In this document: positions 1 to 10,326 of the stretch, piece after piece | Position numbering within the stretch: the stretch's first letter is position 1 | Layout: every line of letters begins with the position of its first letter | NCBI RefSeq assembly: GCF_001654925.1 | Contig: NZ_LXER01000040.1 | Span: forward strand, 186,001 to 250,000 | Direction of reading: 5' to 3' | DNA: 64,000 bases | Source of the DNA: Buttiauxella brennerae ATCC 51605 | GTDB lineage: Bacteria > Pseudomonadota > Gammaproteobacteria > Enterobacterales > Enterobacteriaceae | Program-made: the position numbers and the translations under genes | Notes under the pieces: generated by a model | Seen by the model: only the letters and a program-made list of their open reading frames with translations | Told to the model about the DNA's origin: nothing | Databases searched by the model: none

Positions 1-4
1 GTAC

Positions 5-28
5 AAAACCCAGCTATTTTGGGTTTTT
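5..28 (+). terminator. Rho-independent terminator of an upstream gene
   Basis: An 8-bp stem AAAACCCA/TGGGTTTT (5-12 with 20-27) is followed by T residues. It ends whatever gene lies left of the window on the plus strand, and the A-rich left side could also serve msrA from the minus strand. Confidence 0.6.
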
Positions 29-86
29 GAGGTTAAGCGGGAAATGAGCGGATAACCGAGGATGTCATCCGCTTGATAAGGTTTAA

Positions 87-725
87 TTAGCCTTGTGGTG
101 GCAGACACACACCAATTCCACCAATGCCGCAGTACCCATACGGGTTTTTATGCAGGTATTGCTGGTGGTCATCTTCGGCATAATAGAACGGCCCGGCGTT
201 GGCGATTTCGGTGGTGACCTGGCGGTTATCCCCGGCGAGTGCCATAGCGTCCTGGAAACGTTGTAAGCTCGCTCGTGCTGATGTGTCTTGCTCAGGCGTC
301 AGTGGGTAAATCGCGGAGCGATATTGCGTGCCGACATCGCCGCCCTGGCGCATGCCCTGGGCCGGATCGTGGTTTTCCCAGAACACTTGCAGTAATTGTT
401 CGTAACTCACCACTTGCGGGTCGTAAACCACGCGTACCGCTTCAGTATGCCCGGTCATTCCGCTGCACACTTCACGGTAGGTTGGGTTAGGCGAAAAGCC
501 CCCGGCGTAACCTGCGGCGGTGCTGTAAACCCCCGGAATTTGCCAGAACATCCTTTCAACACCCCAGAAACAACCCATCGCAAAATAAGCGATTTCCATT
601 CCTTCTGGTACATTTGTCATGGAATGCTCGTTAACCGCATGCAAAGTGGCGACAGGCATCGGGGTATTGCGACCGGGCAGCGCTTCAGACTGTGTCACGG
701 GATGGGTTTTCTCAAATAATTTCAT
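87..725 (-). CDS. msrA: Peptide methionine-(S)-S-oxide reductase MsrA
   Basis: Cytoplasmic enzyme that reduces methionine-S-sulfoxide in proteins back to methionine, with electrons from thioredoxin. The 212-residue product has the MsrA signature GCFWG with catalytic Cys52, and the two resolving cysteines near the C-terminus (Cys199 and Cys207 in [11 protein letters not shown]). Length matches the long enterobacterial form with its N-terminal extension. It is divergent from tamA, as in E. coli. Identification is secure. Confidence 0.97.
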   Translation of the reverse strand: MKLFEKTHPVTQSEALPGRNTPMPVATLHAVNEHSMTNVPEGMEIAYFAMGCFWGVERMFWQIPGVYSTAAGYAGGFSPNPTYREVCSGMTGHTEAVRVVYDPQVVSYEQLLQVFWENHDPAQGMRQGGDVGTQYRSAIYPLTPEQDTSARASLQRFQDAMALAGDNRQVTTEIANAGPFYYAEDDHQQYLHKNPYGYCGIGGIGVCLPPQG

Positions 726-961
726 CAGTCATGCTCTCCCGATGTTGGCTAAATTTAACAACAACCGCCGTGCGGTTGTAACGAGGCGTGTTATTGCAGA
801 CAATAACTCCTCTGTATGAGACTACAGTACATATAAGAAATATTTGGGTTATTGTGCAGTTTTCAACCCCGGTTGTTGGGGTTTTGTTAAAAGATTTTTG
901 TGAAAACAGCAGTAAAGGCGTTTCCTTCCAGGGGTGGAAACAAGGATATTCAGGAGAAAAC
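726..961. promoter_or_regulatory. msrA-tamA divergent intergenic region
   Basis: About 236 bases between the divergent starts must hold both promoters. The open frame of tamA runs upstream into this stretch but lacks family similarity before the GTG at 962. I could not assign convincing -35/-10 pairs. Confidence 0.4.
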
Positions 962-2695
962 GTGCCACGATTCCGTATTATTTGCTCGGCTTGCCTATGC
1001 CTGGTAAGCACGTGGGCCAGCGCTGCCAACGTGCGTTTACAGGTAGAAGGGCTCAGCGGTGAACTGCAAAAAAACGTTCGCGCTCAGCTTTCAACTATCC
1101 AGAGTGATGAAGTTACGCCTGACAGGCGTTTCCGTGCGCGTGTGGATGACGCTATCCGTAATGGATTGAAAGCACTGGGTTATTACGAACCAACGATTGA
1201 TTTCGACTTACGGCCACCACCAGCCAAAGGTCGCCAGGTTTTGATTGCGAAGGTCGATCCCGGCCCGCCGGTGCTGATTGGCGGCACTGATGTGATCCTG
1301 CGCGGCGGCGCGCGTGACGATAAAGATTACCTCGCATTACTGGGCGAACGCCCGAAGATCGGCACCGTTCTTAATCATCACGATTACGACAGTTTCAAAA
1401 AAGATCTCTCCAGCATTGCGCTGCGCAAGGGCTATTTCGACAGCGAATTTACCAAAAGCCAGCTCGGTGTTTCGCTTGAGCGCCGTCAGGCATTCTGGGA
1501 TATCGATTACAACAGCGGTGAGCGTTATCGCTTTGGCGCTGTGACCTTCGAAGGCTCGCAAATTCGTGAAGAATATCTACAAAATCTTGTGCCTTTTAAA
1601 CAGGGCGATTATTACCAGTCGAGCGATCTGGGTGAATTAAACCGCCGTTTATCCGCGACGGGCTGGTTTAACTCCGTGGTTGTAGCGCCTGAATTCGACA
1701 AAGCCCGCAAAACGAAAGTCTTGCCCCTGCATGGCGTGGTTTCGCCGCGTACCGAAAACACCATCGAAACGGGTGTCGGGTACTCAACCGACGTAGGGCC
1801 GCGCGTAAAAGCGACGTGGAAAAAACCGTGGATGAACTCCTACGGCCACAGCCTGACCAGCAGTGTCAGTCTTTCAGCGCCAGAACAGATCGTTGATTTT
1901 AGCTACAAAATGCCGCTGCTTAAAAACCCGCTGGAGCAATATTATCTGGTGCAGGGCGGTTTTAAAGCGACTGACCTGAACGATACCAAGTCCGACTCCA
2001 GCACCCTCGCGGTTTCACGCTACTGGGATTTATCCAGCGGCTGGCAGCACGCGATTAACCTGCGCTGGAGCCTCGACCACTTTACCCAGGCAGACGTCAC
2101 CAACACCACGATGCTGCTTTACCCTGGCGTGAGCCTTAACCGTACCCGTTCGCGTGGCGGTTTAATGCCAACCTGGGGCGACTCCCAACGCTACTCTATT
2201 GATATTTCCGATACCTCGTGGGGCTCGGACGTCGACTTCGGGGTATTCCAGGCTCAGCAAGTCTGGATCCGCACATTGCAGGAAAAACACCGTTTTGTGG
2301 TGCGTGGCAATGTGGGCTGGATTGAAACCAATAACTTCGACAAAGTGCCGCCAGACTTGCGCTTCTTTGCTGGTGGTGACCGCAGTATTCGCGGCTATTC
2401 CTACAAATCCATCTCCCCTGAAAACGACAAAGGCGAACTGACCGGTGCATCAAAAATGATTACCGGATCGCTGGAGTATCAATACAACGTCACCGGGAAA
2501 TGGTGGGGGGCAGTGTTCGTCGATTCCGGCGAAGCGGTTAACGATATCAAACAGAGCAATTATAAAACGGGTGCGGGCTTTGGCGTGCGCTGGCAGTCAC
2601 CGGTTGGGCCAATCAAACTCGATTTAGCTGTCCCGGTGGCGGATAAAGATGAGCATGGATTGCAGTTTTACATCGGTCTGGGGCCTGAACTATGA
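962..2695 (+). CDS. tamA: Translocation and assembly module outer-membrane subunit TamA
   Basis: Omp85-family outer-membrane protein that works with TamB in outer-membrane protein insertion and envelope lipid homeostasis. The GTG at 962, preceded by CAGGAGAAAAC, is chosen because it gives 577 residues, the E. coli length, and a normal signal peptide ending ...STWASA before ANVRLQVEG. Three POTRA domains occupy about residues 22-265 and the 16-stranded barrel the rest, including the conserved [11 protein letters not shown] motif and a C-terminal strand ending GLGPEL. Its stop overlaps the tamB start (ATGA), indicating translational coupling. Confidence 0.97.
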   Translation: MPRFRIICSACLCLVSTWASAANVRLQVEGLSGELQKNVRAQLSTIQSDEVTPDRRFRARVDDAIRNGLKALGYYEPTIDFDLRPPPAKGRQVLIAKVDPGPPVLIGGTDVILRGGARDDKDYLALLGERPKIGTVLNHHDYDSFKKDLSSIALRKGYFDSEFTKSQLGVSLERRQAFWDIDYNSGERYRFGAVTFEGSQIREEYLQNLVPFKQGDYYQSSDLGELNRRLSATGWFNSVVVAPEFDKARKTKVLPLHGVVSPRTENTIETGVGYSTDVGPRVKATWKKPWMNSYGHSLTSSVSLSAPEQIVDFSYKMPLLKNPLEQYYLVQGGFKATDLNDTKSDSSTLAVSRYWDLSSGWQHAINLRWSLDHFTQADVTNTTMLLYPGVSLNRTRSRGGLMPTWGDSQRYSIDISDTSWGSDVDFGVFQAQQVWIRTLQEKHRFVVRGNVGWIETNNFDKVPPDLRFFAGGDRSIRGYSYKSISPENDKGELTGASKMITGSLEYQYNVTGKWWGAVFVDSGEAVNDIKQSNYKTGAGFGVRWQSPVGPIKLDLAVPVADKDEHGLQFYIGLGPEL

Positions 2696-5600
2696 GTCGT
2701 TGGAAGAAAATAAGCCTCGCGGTGTTGGTTTTTGTGGTGCTGCTGATTGGCGCTGTCGGTTTCCTGGTGGGGACAACCACCGGGCTGCATGTGTTATTTA
2801 ACGCCGCTAATCGCTGGGTGCCGGGGCTGGATATCGCAAGCGTAACCGGTGGCTGGCGTAATCTGACCATCAAAGGTCTGCGCTACCAACAGCCTGGCGT
2901 TGACGTGAACGCGGGTGAAATTAATCTGGCGGTGAAACTGGGTTGCCTGCGCGACAGCAGTTTGTGCGTGAATAACCTGTCGCTCAAAGACATTGATGTT
3001 GTTATCGACAGCAAAAAAATGCCTCCGGCCGCACCGGTTCAGGAAGAAGACACCGGCCCGCTCAATCTCACCACGCCGTATCCGATTACCCTGAGTCGTG
3101 TGGCGCTTAATAACGTCAATATTAAGATTGATAACACCACGGTTTCGGTGATGGAGTTTACCTCCGGCCTGAACTGGCAAGAACGCAACGTGACCGTTAC
3201 GCCAACTAACCTCGAAGGTTTGCTGATTGCGTTGCCGAAAGTGGCCAAAGTTGCACAGGAACAGGTGGTTGAACCGAAGATCCAGAACCCGCAGCCGGAA
3301 GAGTTACCGCTGGGCGAAACGCTCAAGCAGCTGTTTGAAAAGCCTGTTCTGCCGGAAATGACGGATGTGCATTTGCCGCTGAACCTGAATATTCAGGAGT
3401 TCCGTGGGGCGAACCTGCGACTAACAGGCGACACCGATTTACTGGTCAGCAGCCTGTTGCTGAAAGTCAGCAGTATTGATGGATCTCTTAAGCTTGATGC
3501 ACTGGATGTTGATTCCTCCCAAGGCCTGGTCAACGCCACAGGCAGCGCTGAATTACGCGACAAATGGCCGGTCGATTTAACCTTAAACACCACGCTGAAC
3601 ATCGACCCTATCAAAGGCGAAAAGGTGAAGATGAAGATCGGCGGGGAACTGCGGGATGTGCTGAAAGTCGGCATGAATCTCTCCGGCCCTGTTGATCTGG
3701 AACTCACCGCGCAAACTCAGCTGGCGCAAGCCGGCCTGCCGCTGAATCTGGAGGTCGTCAGTAAGCAGCTTTACTGGCCGTTTACCGGCAAAAAAGAGAT
3801 TCAGGCCGATGATTTCAAGCTGAAATTCAGCGGCAAAATGACCGACTACAAACTGTCATTGCGCAGCGCGGTGAAAGGCGAGCAAATCCCGCCTGCGACC
3901 ATCACACTGGACGCGACAGGCAACGAGCAGCAACTTCAGCTCGATAAGCTGCGTGTCGCCGCATTGCAAGGCAACACCGACCTGAAAGCGGTGCTCGACT
4001 GGAGCAAAGCCATCAGCTGGCGCGGCGAGCTGAAACTCGAAGACATCAACACGGCGAAGCAATTCCCGGACTGGCCTGCCAAACTCAACGGCCTGGTGAA
4101 AACCAGCGGCAGTTTGTATGGCGGCAGCTGGCAGGTTGATGTGCCTGAGCTGAAACTGACGGGTAATGTCAAAAATAACAAAGTGAATGTTGCCGGGAAG
4201 CTGAAAGGCAACAGTTATATGCAGTGGAATATTCCGGGGCTACATCTTGAACTGGGGCGCAACAGCGCTGACGTTAAAGGGGAATTAGGGCCAAAGGATC
4301 TGCAGCTTGATGCCACGATTGACGCGCCTGGCCTTGATAACGCTTTGCCGGGTCTGGGCGGCACCGCGAAAGGGACAATCAAAATACGCGGTGATGTGAA
4401 AGCGCCCCAGCTGCTGGCGGATCTCAGCGCGAATAATCTTCGCTGGCAGGAGCTGTCGGTTGCGCGAGTCTTGCTGAAAGGGGATGTGAAATCTACCGAT
4501 CAGATTGCCGGCAACCTGGATTTGCGCGTCGAGCGAATTTCCCAGCCTGGCGTGGATATCAACCTTCTTACGCTTGCGGCTAAAGGTTCTGAAAAGCAGC
4601 ACCAGCTGCAAGTGAGAATTCAGGGTGAGCCGGTTTCCGGGCAGCTTGATTTGAGCGGTAGCTTCTCTCGTGAGGAGGAGCGCTGGCGCGGCAATCTCAC
4701 CAATACGCGCTTTGAAACACCGGTTGGCCCGTGGTCGCTTAACCGCGCCCTGGCGCTCGATTACCGCAATAAAGAGCAGAAGATTAATATTGGCGCACAT
4801 TGCTGGACGAACCCTAATGCCGAGCTTTGTGTACCGCAGCCGATTGATGCGGGTAAAAAAGGCCGAGCACTGGTCAATCTGAACCGTTTTGACCTCGCCA
4901 TGCTGAAACCCTTTATGCCGGAAGATACCCAGGCCGTGGGCACATTCACTGGCCGTGCGGATGTCAGCTGGGACAGCGAATCGGGTGGCTTGCCACAGGG
5001 TTCAGTCACGCTGCAAGGCAACGGTGTCAAAGTGACTCAGGTCGTGAACGACAGTCCGCTACTGGTGGCATTTGATACGCTCAATCTCAATGCGGATCTT
5101 AAGAATAACCAGGCGCAGCTTGGCTGGTTGATTCGTGTTGCCAACAACGGGCAGTTTGATGGCCAGGTACAAATTACCGATCCACAAGGCCGCCGTAATC
5201 TTGGCGGCAACGTGAATATGCGTAATTTTGATCTGGCGATCGCCAACTCCATCTTCTCACGCGGGGAAAAAGCCGCCGGGAAGTTAAACGCTAATCTGCG
5301 GCTGGCAGGAAATGCAGAACGGCCACAGTTGTTCGGCCAGTTGCAGCTGAACGGCGTGGATGTTGACGGCAACTTTATGCCGTTCGACATGCAGCCAAGC
5401 CAGTTGGCAATGAACTTCAACGGTATGAATTCAACGCTTGCCGGGACTGTGCGCACCAAACAAGGCGATATTGCCCTGAGCGGTGATGCGGACTGGACGC
5501 AAATCGACAACTGGCGCGCGCGCGTGGCGGCGAAGGGCAGCAAAGTGCGCATTACCGTGCCGCCGATGGTGCGCCTTGATGTGTCGCCTGATGTTGAGTT

Positions 5601-6468
5601 TGTCGCCACGCCAAGTCTATTTACGCTTGATGGCAGCGTCGATATTCCGTGGGCGCGTATTGTGGTGCATGAAGTGCCGGAAAGTTCAGTGGGTGTTTCC
5701 AGCGACGAAGTGATGCTGGATAAAGACCTGAAACCGGTCAAGCCGCAAACTGCCGGGATCCCAATCAACAGCAACCTGGTCATTCACGTTGGCAACAATG
5801 TGCGTCTGGATGCGTTTGGCCTGAAAGCGCGTTTGAACGGCGATCTGAAAATGGTACAGGATCGTCAGGGTCTTGGCCTTAACGGGCAGATCAACATCCC
5901 GGAAGGGCGCTTCCATGCATATGGGCAGGACTTGATTGTTCGAAAAGGTATACTGTTGTTCTCCGGTCCACCTGATCAACCTTTGCTCAATATCGAAGCG
6001 ATTCGTAACCCTGAAGCGACAGAAAACGACGTTATTGCTGGCGTTCGCGTCACAGGATCGGCGGATGAACCAAAAGCTGAAATATTTTCTGATCCGGCTA
6101 TGTCACAGCAAGAAGCCTTGTCCTACCTGCTTCGCGGGCAGGGTTTAGACAATACTGGCGACGATAGTAACGCAATGACTTCAATGCTTGTTGGCCTGGG
6201 GGTTGCACAAAGTGGTCAGGTTGTGGGTAAAATCGGCGAGACGTTTGGCGTAAGCAATCTGGCGCTTGATACCGCAGGGGTGGGGGATTCCTCACAAGTG
6301 GTGGTTAGTGGCTATGTTCTGCCGGGTCTCCAGGTGAAATATGGTGTGGGTATTTTTGACTCATTGGCGACACTAACACTGCGTTATCGCCTGATGCCTA
6401 AGCTGTATCTGGAAGCGGTGTCTGGTATTGATCAGGCACTTGATCTGCTTTATCAGTTCGAGTTTTAG
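2692..6468 (+). CDS. tamB: Translocation and assembly module inner-membrane subunit TamB
   Basis: Large AsmA-like/bridge-type protein, anchored in the inner membrane, that spans the periplasm to TamA. Of 1258 residues (E. coli about 1259), an N-terminal signal anchor at about residues 7-27 is followed by long beta-rich repeats and the C-terminal TamB (DUF490) domain ending in an amphipathic strand (LLYQFEF). It overlaps tamA by four bases and is followed two bases later by ytfP, so tamA-tamB-ytfP form one unit. Confidence 0.97.
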   Translation: MSRWKKISLAVLVFVVLLIGAVGFLVGTTTGLHVLFNAANRWVPGLDIASVTGGWRNLTIKGLRYQQPGVDVNAGEINLAVKLGCLRDSSLCVNNLSLKDIDVVIDSKKMPPAAPVQEEDTGPLNLTTPYPITLSRVALNNVNIKIDNTTVSVMEFTSGLNWQERNVTVTPTNLEGLLIALPKVAKVAQEQVVEPKIQNPQPEELPLGETLKQLFEKPVLPEMTDVHLPLNLNIQEFRGANLRLTGDTDLLVSSLLLKVSSIDGSLKLDALDVDSSQGLVNATGSAELRDKWPVDLTLNTTLNIDPIKGEKVKMKIGGELRDVLKVGMNLSGPVDLELTAQTQLAQAGLPLNLEVVSKQLYWPFTGKKEIQADDFKLKFSGKMTDYKLSLRSAVKGEQIPPATITLDATGNEQQLQLDKLRVAALQGNTDLKAVLDWSKAISWRGELKLEDINTAKQFPDWPAKLNGLVKTSGSLYGGSWQVDVPELKLTGNVKNNKVNVAGKLKGNSYMQWNIPGLHLELGRNSADVKGELGPKDLQLDATIDAPGLDNALPGLGGTAKGTIKIRGDVKAPQLLADLSANNLRWQELSVARVLLKGDVKSTDQIAGNLDLRVERISQPGVDINLLTLAAKGSEKQHQLQVRIQGEPVSGQLDLSGSFSREEERWRGNLTNTRFETPVGPWSLNRALALDYRNKEQKINIGAHCWTNPNAELCVPQPIDAGKKGRALVNLNRFDLAMLKPFMPEDTQAVGTFTGRADVSWDSESGGLPQGSVTLQGNGVKVTQVVNDSPLLVAFDTLNLNADLKNNQAQLGWLIRVANNGQFDGQVQITDPQGRRNLGGNVNMRNFDLAIANSIFSRGEKAAGKLNANLRLAGNAERPQLFGQLQLNGVDVDGNFMPFDMQPSQLAMNFNGMNSTLAGTVRTKQGDIALSGDADWTQIDNWRARVAAKGSKVRITVPPMVRLDVSPDVEFVATPSLFTLDGSVDIPWARIVVHEVPESSVGVSSDEVMLDKDLKPVKPQTAGIPINSNLVIHVGNNVRLDAFGLKARLNGDLKMVQDRQGLGLNGQINIPEGRFHAYGQDLIVRKGILLFSGPPDQPLLNIEAIRNPEATENDVIAGVRVTGSADEPKAEIFSDPAMSQQEALSYLLRGQGLDNTGDDSNAMTSMLVGLGVAQSGQVVGKIGETFGVSNLALDTAGVGDSSQVVVSGYVLPGLQVKYGVGIFDSLATLTLRYRLMPKLYLEAVSGIDQALDLLYQFEF

Positions 6469-6470
6469 CA

Positions 6471-6815
6471 ATGCGAATATTTGTTTACGGCAGTTTACGA
6501 CGCAAGCAAGGTAACAGCCACTGGATGACCAACGCCCAGTGGCTTGGGGATCATCATGTCGAAAATTACGCTTTATACAGCCTTGGCCATTATCCGGGCG
6601 TTGTGCCGGGTGAAGGGGCAGTGGCGGGTGAAGTGTATCGCATAGATGCTTCCACACTCTCTGAGCTTGATGCTTTACGCACCAAAGGCGGAGAGTATAA
6701 ACGTCAGCTAATTCAGACTCCTTTCGGCAGCGCATGGATGTATGTGTACCAGCGTTCGGTGGAGGGGTTAACCCGCATCGAAAGCGGAGATTGGCTGGAT
6801 AAAGATAGCGAGTAG
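6471..6815 (+). CDS. ytfP: Gamma-glutamylcyclotransferase-fold protein YtfP
   Basis: 114-residue member of the AIG2/GGCT-like family. The substrate-loop motif VYGSLRRKQGN starts at residue 4, and a glutamate lies in the EVYRID segment, the usual catalytic position. The physiological reaction of YtfP is not established. It is coupled to tamB with a 2-base gap. E. coli carries chpSB between ytfP and ppa; that pair is absent here. Confidence 0.93.
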   Translation: MRIFVYGSLRRKQGNSHWMTNAQWLGDHHVENYALYSLGHYPGVVPGEGAVAGEVYRIDASTLSELDALRTKGGEYKRQLIQTPFGSAWMYVYQRSVEGLTRIESGDWLDKDSE

Positions 6816-6824
6816 TTCATTCCC

Positions 6825-6852
6825 AAACGGCCACTCATCTGAGTGGCCGTTT
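6825..6852 (+). terminator. Terminator after ytfP
   Basis: A perfect 13-bp stem (AAACGGCCACTCA, 6825-6837, with 6840-6852) and a 2-base centre, followed by a T-containing tail. It ends the tamA-tamB-ytfP unit. Confidence 0.75.
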
Positions 6853-6869
6853 CACTTTTGCAGACGCAT

Positions 6870-6898
6870 AAAAAAACACCGCCATCTGGCGGTGTTTT
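6870..6898 (-). terminator. Terminator after ppa
   Basis: Stem AAAACACCGCCA (6873-6884) with TGGCGGTGTTTT (6887-6898). On the minus strand it ends in a T run given by the A tract at 6870-6876, just beyond the ppa stop. Confidence 0.85.
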
Positions 6899-6922
6899 CA
6901 TAAGCATTTAGCGGGGTAAGAA

Positions 6923-7450
6923 TTACTTCTTAGCGCGCTCGAAGGAAGCAACGATTTCAGCTTTAGCTGCTGCTGCATTGTCCCAACCTTCAACTTTAAC
7001 CCATTTGCCTTTCTCGAGAGCTTTGTACTGCTCGAAGAAGTGGGAGATCTGCGCTTTCAGCAGTTCTGGCAGGTCGTTCACATCTTTAATGTGATCGTAT
7101 TCTTTGCTCAGTTTGGTGTGCGGAACTGCAACCAGCTTGGCATCTTCGCCCGCTTCGTCAGTCATTTTCAACACGCCAACTGGACGGCAACGAATAACAG
7201 AACCTGGTTGCAGTGGGTATGGAGTTGGAACCAGAACGTCAACCGGGTCACCGTCTAAAGACAGGGTGTGGTTGATGTAACCGTAGTTGCACGGGTAGAA
7301 CATTGCGGTAGACATGAAACGGTCAACGAACAGCGCGCCAGTGTCTTTATCAACTTCATATTTGATAGGGTCAGCGTTTGCTGGGATTTCGATAACAACG
7401 TAGATGTCTTCTGGCAGATCAATACCCGCTGGGACGTTGAGTAAGCTCAT
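6923..7450 (-). CDS. ppa: Inorganic pyrophosphatase (class I)
   Basis: Hydrolyses pyrophosphate to two phosphates in the cytoplasm, pulling biosynthetic reactions forward. The 175-residue product starts MSLLNVPAG and is nearly identical to E. coli Ppa as I recall it, with the metal-binding signature DGDPVDVLV. The ATG at 7450 is chosen over an upstream in-frame ATG because AAAGGAAAAAGAC precedes it and the family starts there. It is convergent with ytfP. Confidence 0.98.
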   Translation of the reverse strand: MSLLNVPAGIDLPEDIYVVIEIPANADPIKYEVDKDTGALFVDRFMSTAMFYPCNYGYINHTLSLDGDPVDVLVPTPYPLQPGSVIRCRPVGVLKMTDEAGEDAKLVAVPHTKLSKEYDHIKDVNDLPELLKAQISHFFEQYKALEKGKWVKVEGWDNAAAAKAEIVASFERAKK

Positions 7451-7612
7451 GTCTTTTTCCTTTAAACTGGTGTCATTCAAGTGCCGCGTATTATAGCTAA
7501 CTCGATTTAAATGTCTTCGCCTCTTTTTGCTTTCATTTCTCACCCGCCCCCGTTTCCAGAACCTTCCGACAACGGGAAAATCCATAAACATAGCCGTATT
7601 CTTTATAAAGTT

Positions 7613-7628
7613 GTGTAAGCGGTTACAA
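7613..7628 (+). promoter_or_regulatory. Candidate GalR/GalS operator upstream of ytfQ
   Basis: GTGTAAGCGGTTACAA matches the LacI-family GalR/GalS box pattern (GTGnAAnCGnTTnCAC) on both half-sites except the last base. It lies 116 bases before the ytfQ start, which is plausible for control of a galactofuranose transporter. Inference from the sequence pattern. Confidence 0.6.
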
Positions 7629-7651
7629 GGTTATGCGCGACTTGTTGGAAT

Positions 7652-7675
7652 TGTGATGTAACTCATTCTGTTACA
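7652..7675 (+). promoter_or_regulatory. Candidate CRP site and inverted repeat upstream of ytfQ
   Basis: TGTGA-N6-TCATT (7652-7667) matches the CRP half-site TGTGA with a weaker partner. The overlapping inverted repeat TGTAAC/GTTACA (7657-7662, 7670-7675) may instead be a second LacI-family box. Catabolite control of the sugar transporter is the likely meaning. Confidence 0.5.
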
Positions 7676-7743
7676 CCACACGTCGTCTATAGTTTTTTCG
7701 ACGCCCAGATTTTAACCAACAATAACCCTACGAGGATGTCCCT

Positions 7744-8700
7744 ATGTGGAAGCGCTTACTTTTGGTCTCTGCAGTCTCCGCAGCCATGTCGTCTATGGCA
7801 ATAGCTGCTCCGTTAACGGTCGGATTTTCTCAGGTAGGTTCTGAATCCGGCTGGCGTGCGGCAGAAACATCGGTTGCGAAGAGTGAAGCCGAGAAACGTG
7901 GCATCACGCTGAAAATTGCTGACGGCCAACAAAAACAAGAAAACCAGATTAAAGCCGTACGTTCATTTATCGCCCAGGGCGTAGACGCAATCTTCATTGC
8001 GCCAATCGTCGCCACGGGTTGGGAGCCTGTATTACAAGAAGCAAAAGAGGCCAAAATCCCAGTATTCCTGCTCGACCGTAATATCGATGTGAAAGATAAA
8101 TCGCTGTACATGACCGTCGTCACCGCTAACAACGTGCTGGAAGGCCAGTTGATTGGTGAATGGTTGCTTAAAGAGTTGAATGGTAAGCAATGTAACGTGG
8201 TTGAACTGCAAGGCACCGTGGGCGCGAGTGTGGCAATCGATCGTAAGAAAGGCTTCGCCGACGCCATTTCTAAAGCATCCAACGTGAAAATCATTCGTTC
8301 TCAGTCTGGCGACTTTACCCGCAGCAAAGGTAAAGAAGTCATGGAAAGCTTCATCAAAGCCGAGAACAACGGCAAAAACATCTGCATGGTTTACGCGCAT
8401 AACGATGACATGGTGATCGGTGCGATTCAGGCAATCAAAGAAGCGGGCCTGAAACCAGGCAAAGACATTCTGACCGGTTCCATTGATGGCGTGCCGGATA
8501 TCTACAAAGCGATGATCGATGGCGAAGCCAACGCAAGCGTTGAGCTGACACCAAACATGGCAGGACCGGCGTTCGATGCACTCGAGAAGTTCAAGAAAGA
8601 TGGCACCATGCCTAAAAAAGTGACCATCACTAAGTCCACTCTGTATCTCCCGGATACCGCGAAAGAAGAGCTCGAGAAGAAGAAATCGATGGGCTACTAA
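7744..8700 (+). CDS. ytfQ: Galactofuranose ABC transporter, periplasmic binding protein
   Basis: 318-residue LacI/RbsB-type sugar-binding protein that delivers galactofuranose (the substrate known for the E. coli orthologue) to YtfR-YtfT-YjfF. It has a Sec signal peptide (MWKRLLLV...SMAIAA, about 22 residues) and a type I periplasmic binding fold, with the motif GVDAIFIAP typical of the family. The ATG follows GAGGATGTCCCT. A long palindromic repeat after the stop may stabilise the ytfQ end of the message, giving more binding protein than ATPase. Confidence 0.96.
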   Translation: MWKRLLLVSAVSAAMSSMAIAAPLTVGFSQVGSESGWRAAETSVAKSEAEKRGITLKIADGQQKQENQIKAVRSFIAQGVDAIFIAPIVATGWEPVLQEAKEAKIPVFLLDRNIDVKDKSLYMTVVTANNVLEGQLIGEWLLKELNGKQCNVVELQGTVGASVAIDRKKGFADAISKASNVKIIRSQSGDFTRSKGKEVMESFIKAENNGKNICMVYAHNDDMVIGAIQAIKEAGLKPGKDILTGSIDGVPDIYKAMIDGEANASVELTPNMAGPAFDALEKFKKDGTMPKKVTITKSTLYLPDTAKEELEKKKSMGY

Positions 8701-8707
8701 GCTGCTT

Positions 8708-8811
8708 TACCCCTCACCCTAGCCCTCTCTCCTAAAGGGAGAGGGGATTGGATCGAGTGTGGTTTGATTTTTCCCCTTCTCTCTTTTAGGGAGAGGGTTG
8801 GAGTGAGGGTT
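8708..8811. repeat. CCCTCACCCT-type palindromic repeat, copy 1
   Basis: About 100-base imperfect palindrome between ytfQ and ytfR. The left arm starts CCCTCACCCTAGCCCTCTC, each arm has its own hairpin (CCTAAAGGGAGAGG type), and the right arm ends GAGTGAGGGT. Related copies lie at 14101-14135, 46426-46512 and 49601-49685. It probably folds in mRNA. Confidence 0.8.
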
Positions 8812-8816
8812 TAATC

Positions 8817-10316
8817 ATGAGCACAAACAACCAGGAAATTCTGCGCACGGAAGGCTTATCGAAACATTTCCCAGGGGTCAAAGCGCTCGACAAAGTGGAC
8901 TTCAGCCTCAATCGCGGCGAAATCATGGCGTTACTGGGTGAAAATGGAGCAGGGAAATCAACGCTTATCAAAGCCTTAACCGGCGTTTACCAGCGTGATA
9001 GCGGCAATATTTATCTCGAAGGGGAACAGATTTCCCCGAAGAATACCGCCCATGCCCAACAACTCGGCATCGGTACGGTGTATCAGGAAGTCAATCTACT
9101 GCCCAATATGTCTGTGGCGGATAACTTGTTTATCGGCCGCGAGCCGCGTCGCTTTGGGTTTATACAACGTAAAGAGATGGAAAAACGCGCCACCCGGCTG
9201 ATGGAATCCTATGGGTTTTCGCTGGATGTCGCCGAGCCGCTCAACCGCTACTCCGTTGCGATGCAGCAGATCGTTGCCATTTGCCGGGCCATCGATCTTT
9301 CAGCCAAAGTGCTGATCCTCGATGAACCGACCGCTAGCCTCGACACTAAAGAAGTTGAAATGCTGTTCACCCTGATGCGCCAGCTGCGCGACCAGGGCGT
9401 GAGCCTGATCTTCGTCACCCACTTTCTCGATCAAGTTTATGAAGTCACCGATCGGATCACCGTGCTGCGCAACGGGATGTTCGTCGGCACGCGCAATACC
9501 GCCGATCTGCCGCAGATCGATCTGGTGAAAATGATGCTGGGGCGTGAGCTGGAAACTAATGCCCTGAACCGCGCGGGCCGCACGTTACTGAGCGATAAAC
9601 CGGTCGCTGCGTTTAAAGATTTCGGTAAGAAAGGGGTGATCAACCCGTTTGATCTTGAAGTTCGCCCTGGAGAGATCGTCGGTCTGGCGGGTTTATTAGG
9701 ATCCGGGCGCACCGAAACCGCCGAAGTGATATTTGGCATCAAGCCTGCGGACAGTGGCAATGCGTGGATCAAAGGCAAGCCGCAATCACTGCGATCGCCT
9801 CATAAAGCCTCTTCGCTGGGTATTGGTTTTTGCCCGGAGGATCGCAAAACTGACGGCATTATTGCCGCCGCTTCGGTACGTGAAAATATCATTCTGGCAT
9901 TACAGGCGCAGCGCGGCTGGCTGCGGCCGATTCCGAAGCGTGAACAGTATCAGATTGCCGAACGCTTCATTCGCCAGCTGGGGATCCGTACGCCCGGCCC
10001 GGATCAACCGATCGAATTTCTTTCCGGTGGTAATCAGCAAAAAGTTCTGCTCTCGCGCTGGCTGCTGACCAAACCGCAATTCTTAATCCTCGACGAACCG
10101 ACTCGAGGGATCGACGTGGGGGCGCACGCCGAAATTATCCGTTTGATCGAAACGCTGTGCGCCGATGGCCTGGCGCTGTTGGTTATCTCTTCAGAACTTG
10201 AAGAGCTGGTGGGCTATGCGGATCGCGTGATCATCATGCGTGACAGGCAGCAAGTGGCTGAGATCCCGCTCGCTGAGCTTTCCGTATCGGCAATTATGAA
10301 TGCCATTGCGGCATAA
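8817..10316 (+). CDS. ytfR: Galactofuranose ABC transporter, ATP-binding subunit
   Basis: 499-residue protein with two fused ABC ATPase domains, as in RbsA/MglA. The first has Walker A GENGAGKST and Walker B LILDEPTASLD; the second has the degenerate P-loop GLLGSGRTE, the signature FLSGGNQQKV and Walker B FLILDEPTRG. It energises uptake through YtfT and YjfF at the inner membrane. The gene follows the palindromic repeat and is followed 10 bases later by ytfT. Confidence 0.96.
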   Translation: MSTNNQEILRTEGLSKHFPGVKALDKVDFSLNRGEIMALLGENGAGKSTLIKALTGVYQRDSGNIYLEGEQISPKNTAHAQQLGIGTVYQEVNLLPNMSVADNLFIGREPRRFGFIQRKEMEKRATRLMESYGFSLDVAEPLNRYSVAMQQIVAICRAIDLSAKVLILDEPTASLDTKEVEMLFTLMRQLRDQGVSLIFVTHFLDQVYEVTDRITVLRNGMFVGTRNTADLPQIDLVKMMLGRELETNALNRAGRTLLSDKPVAAFKDFGKKGVINPFDLEVRPGEIVGLAGLLGSGRTETAEVIFGIKPADSGNAWIKGKPQSLRSPHKASSLGIGFCPEDRKTDGIIAAASVRENIILALQAQRGWLRPIPKREQYQIAERFIRQLGIRTPGPDQPIEFLSGGNQQKVLLSRWLLTKPQFLILDEPTRGIDVGAHAEIIRLIETLCADGLALLVISSELEELVGYADRVIIMRDRQQVAEIPLAELSVSAIMNAIAA

Positions 10317-10326
10317 GGAGTAACAC

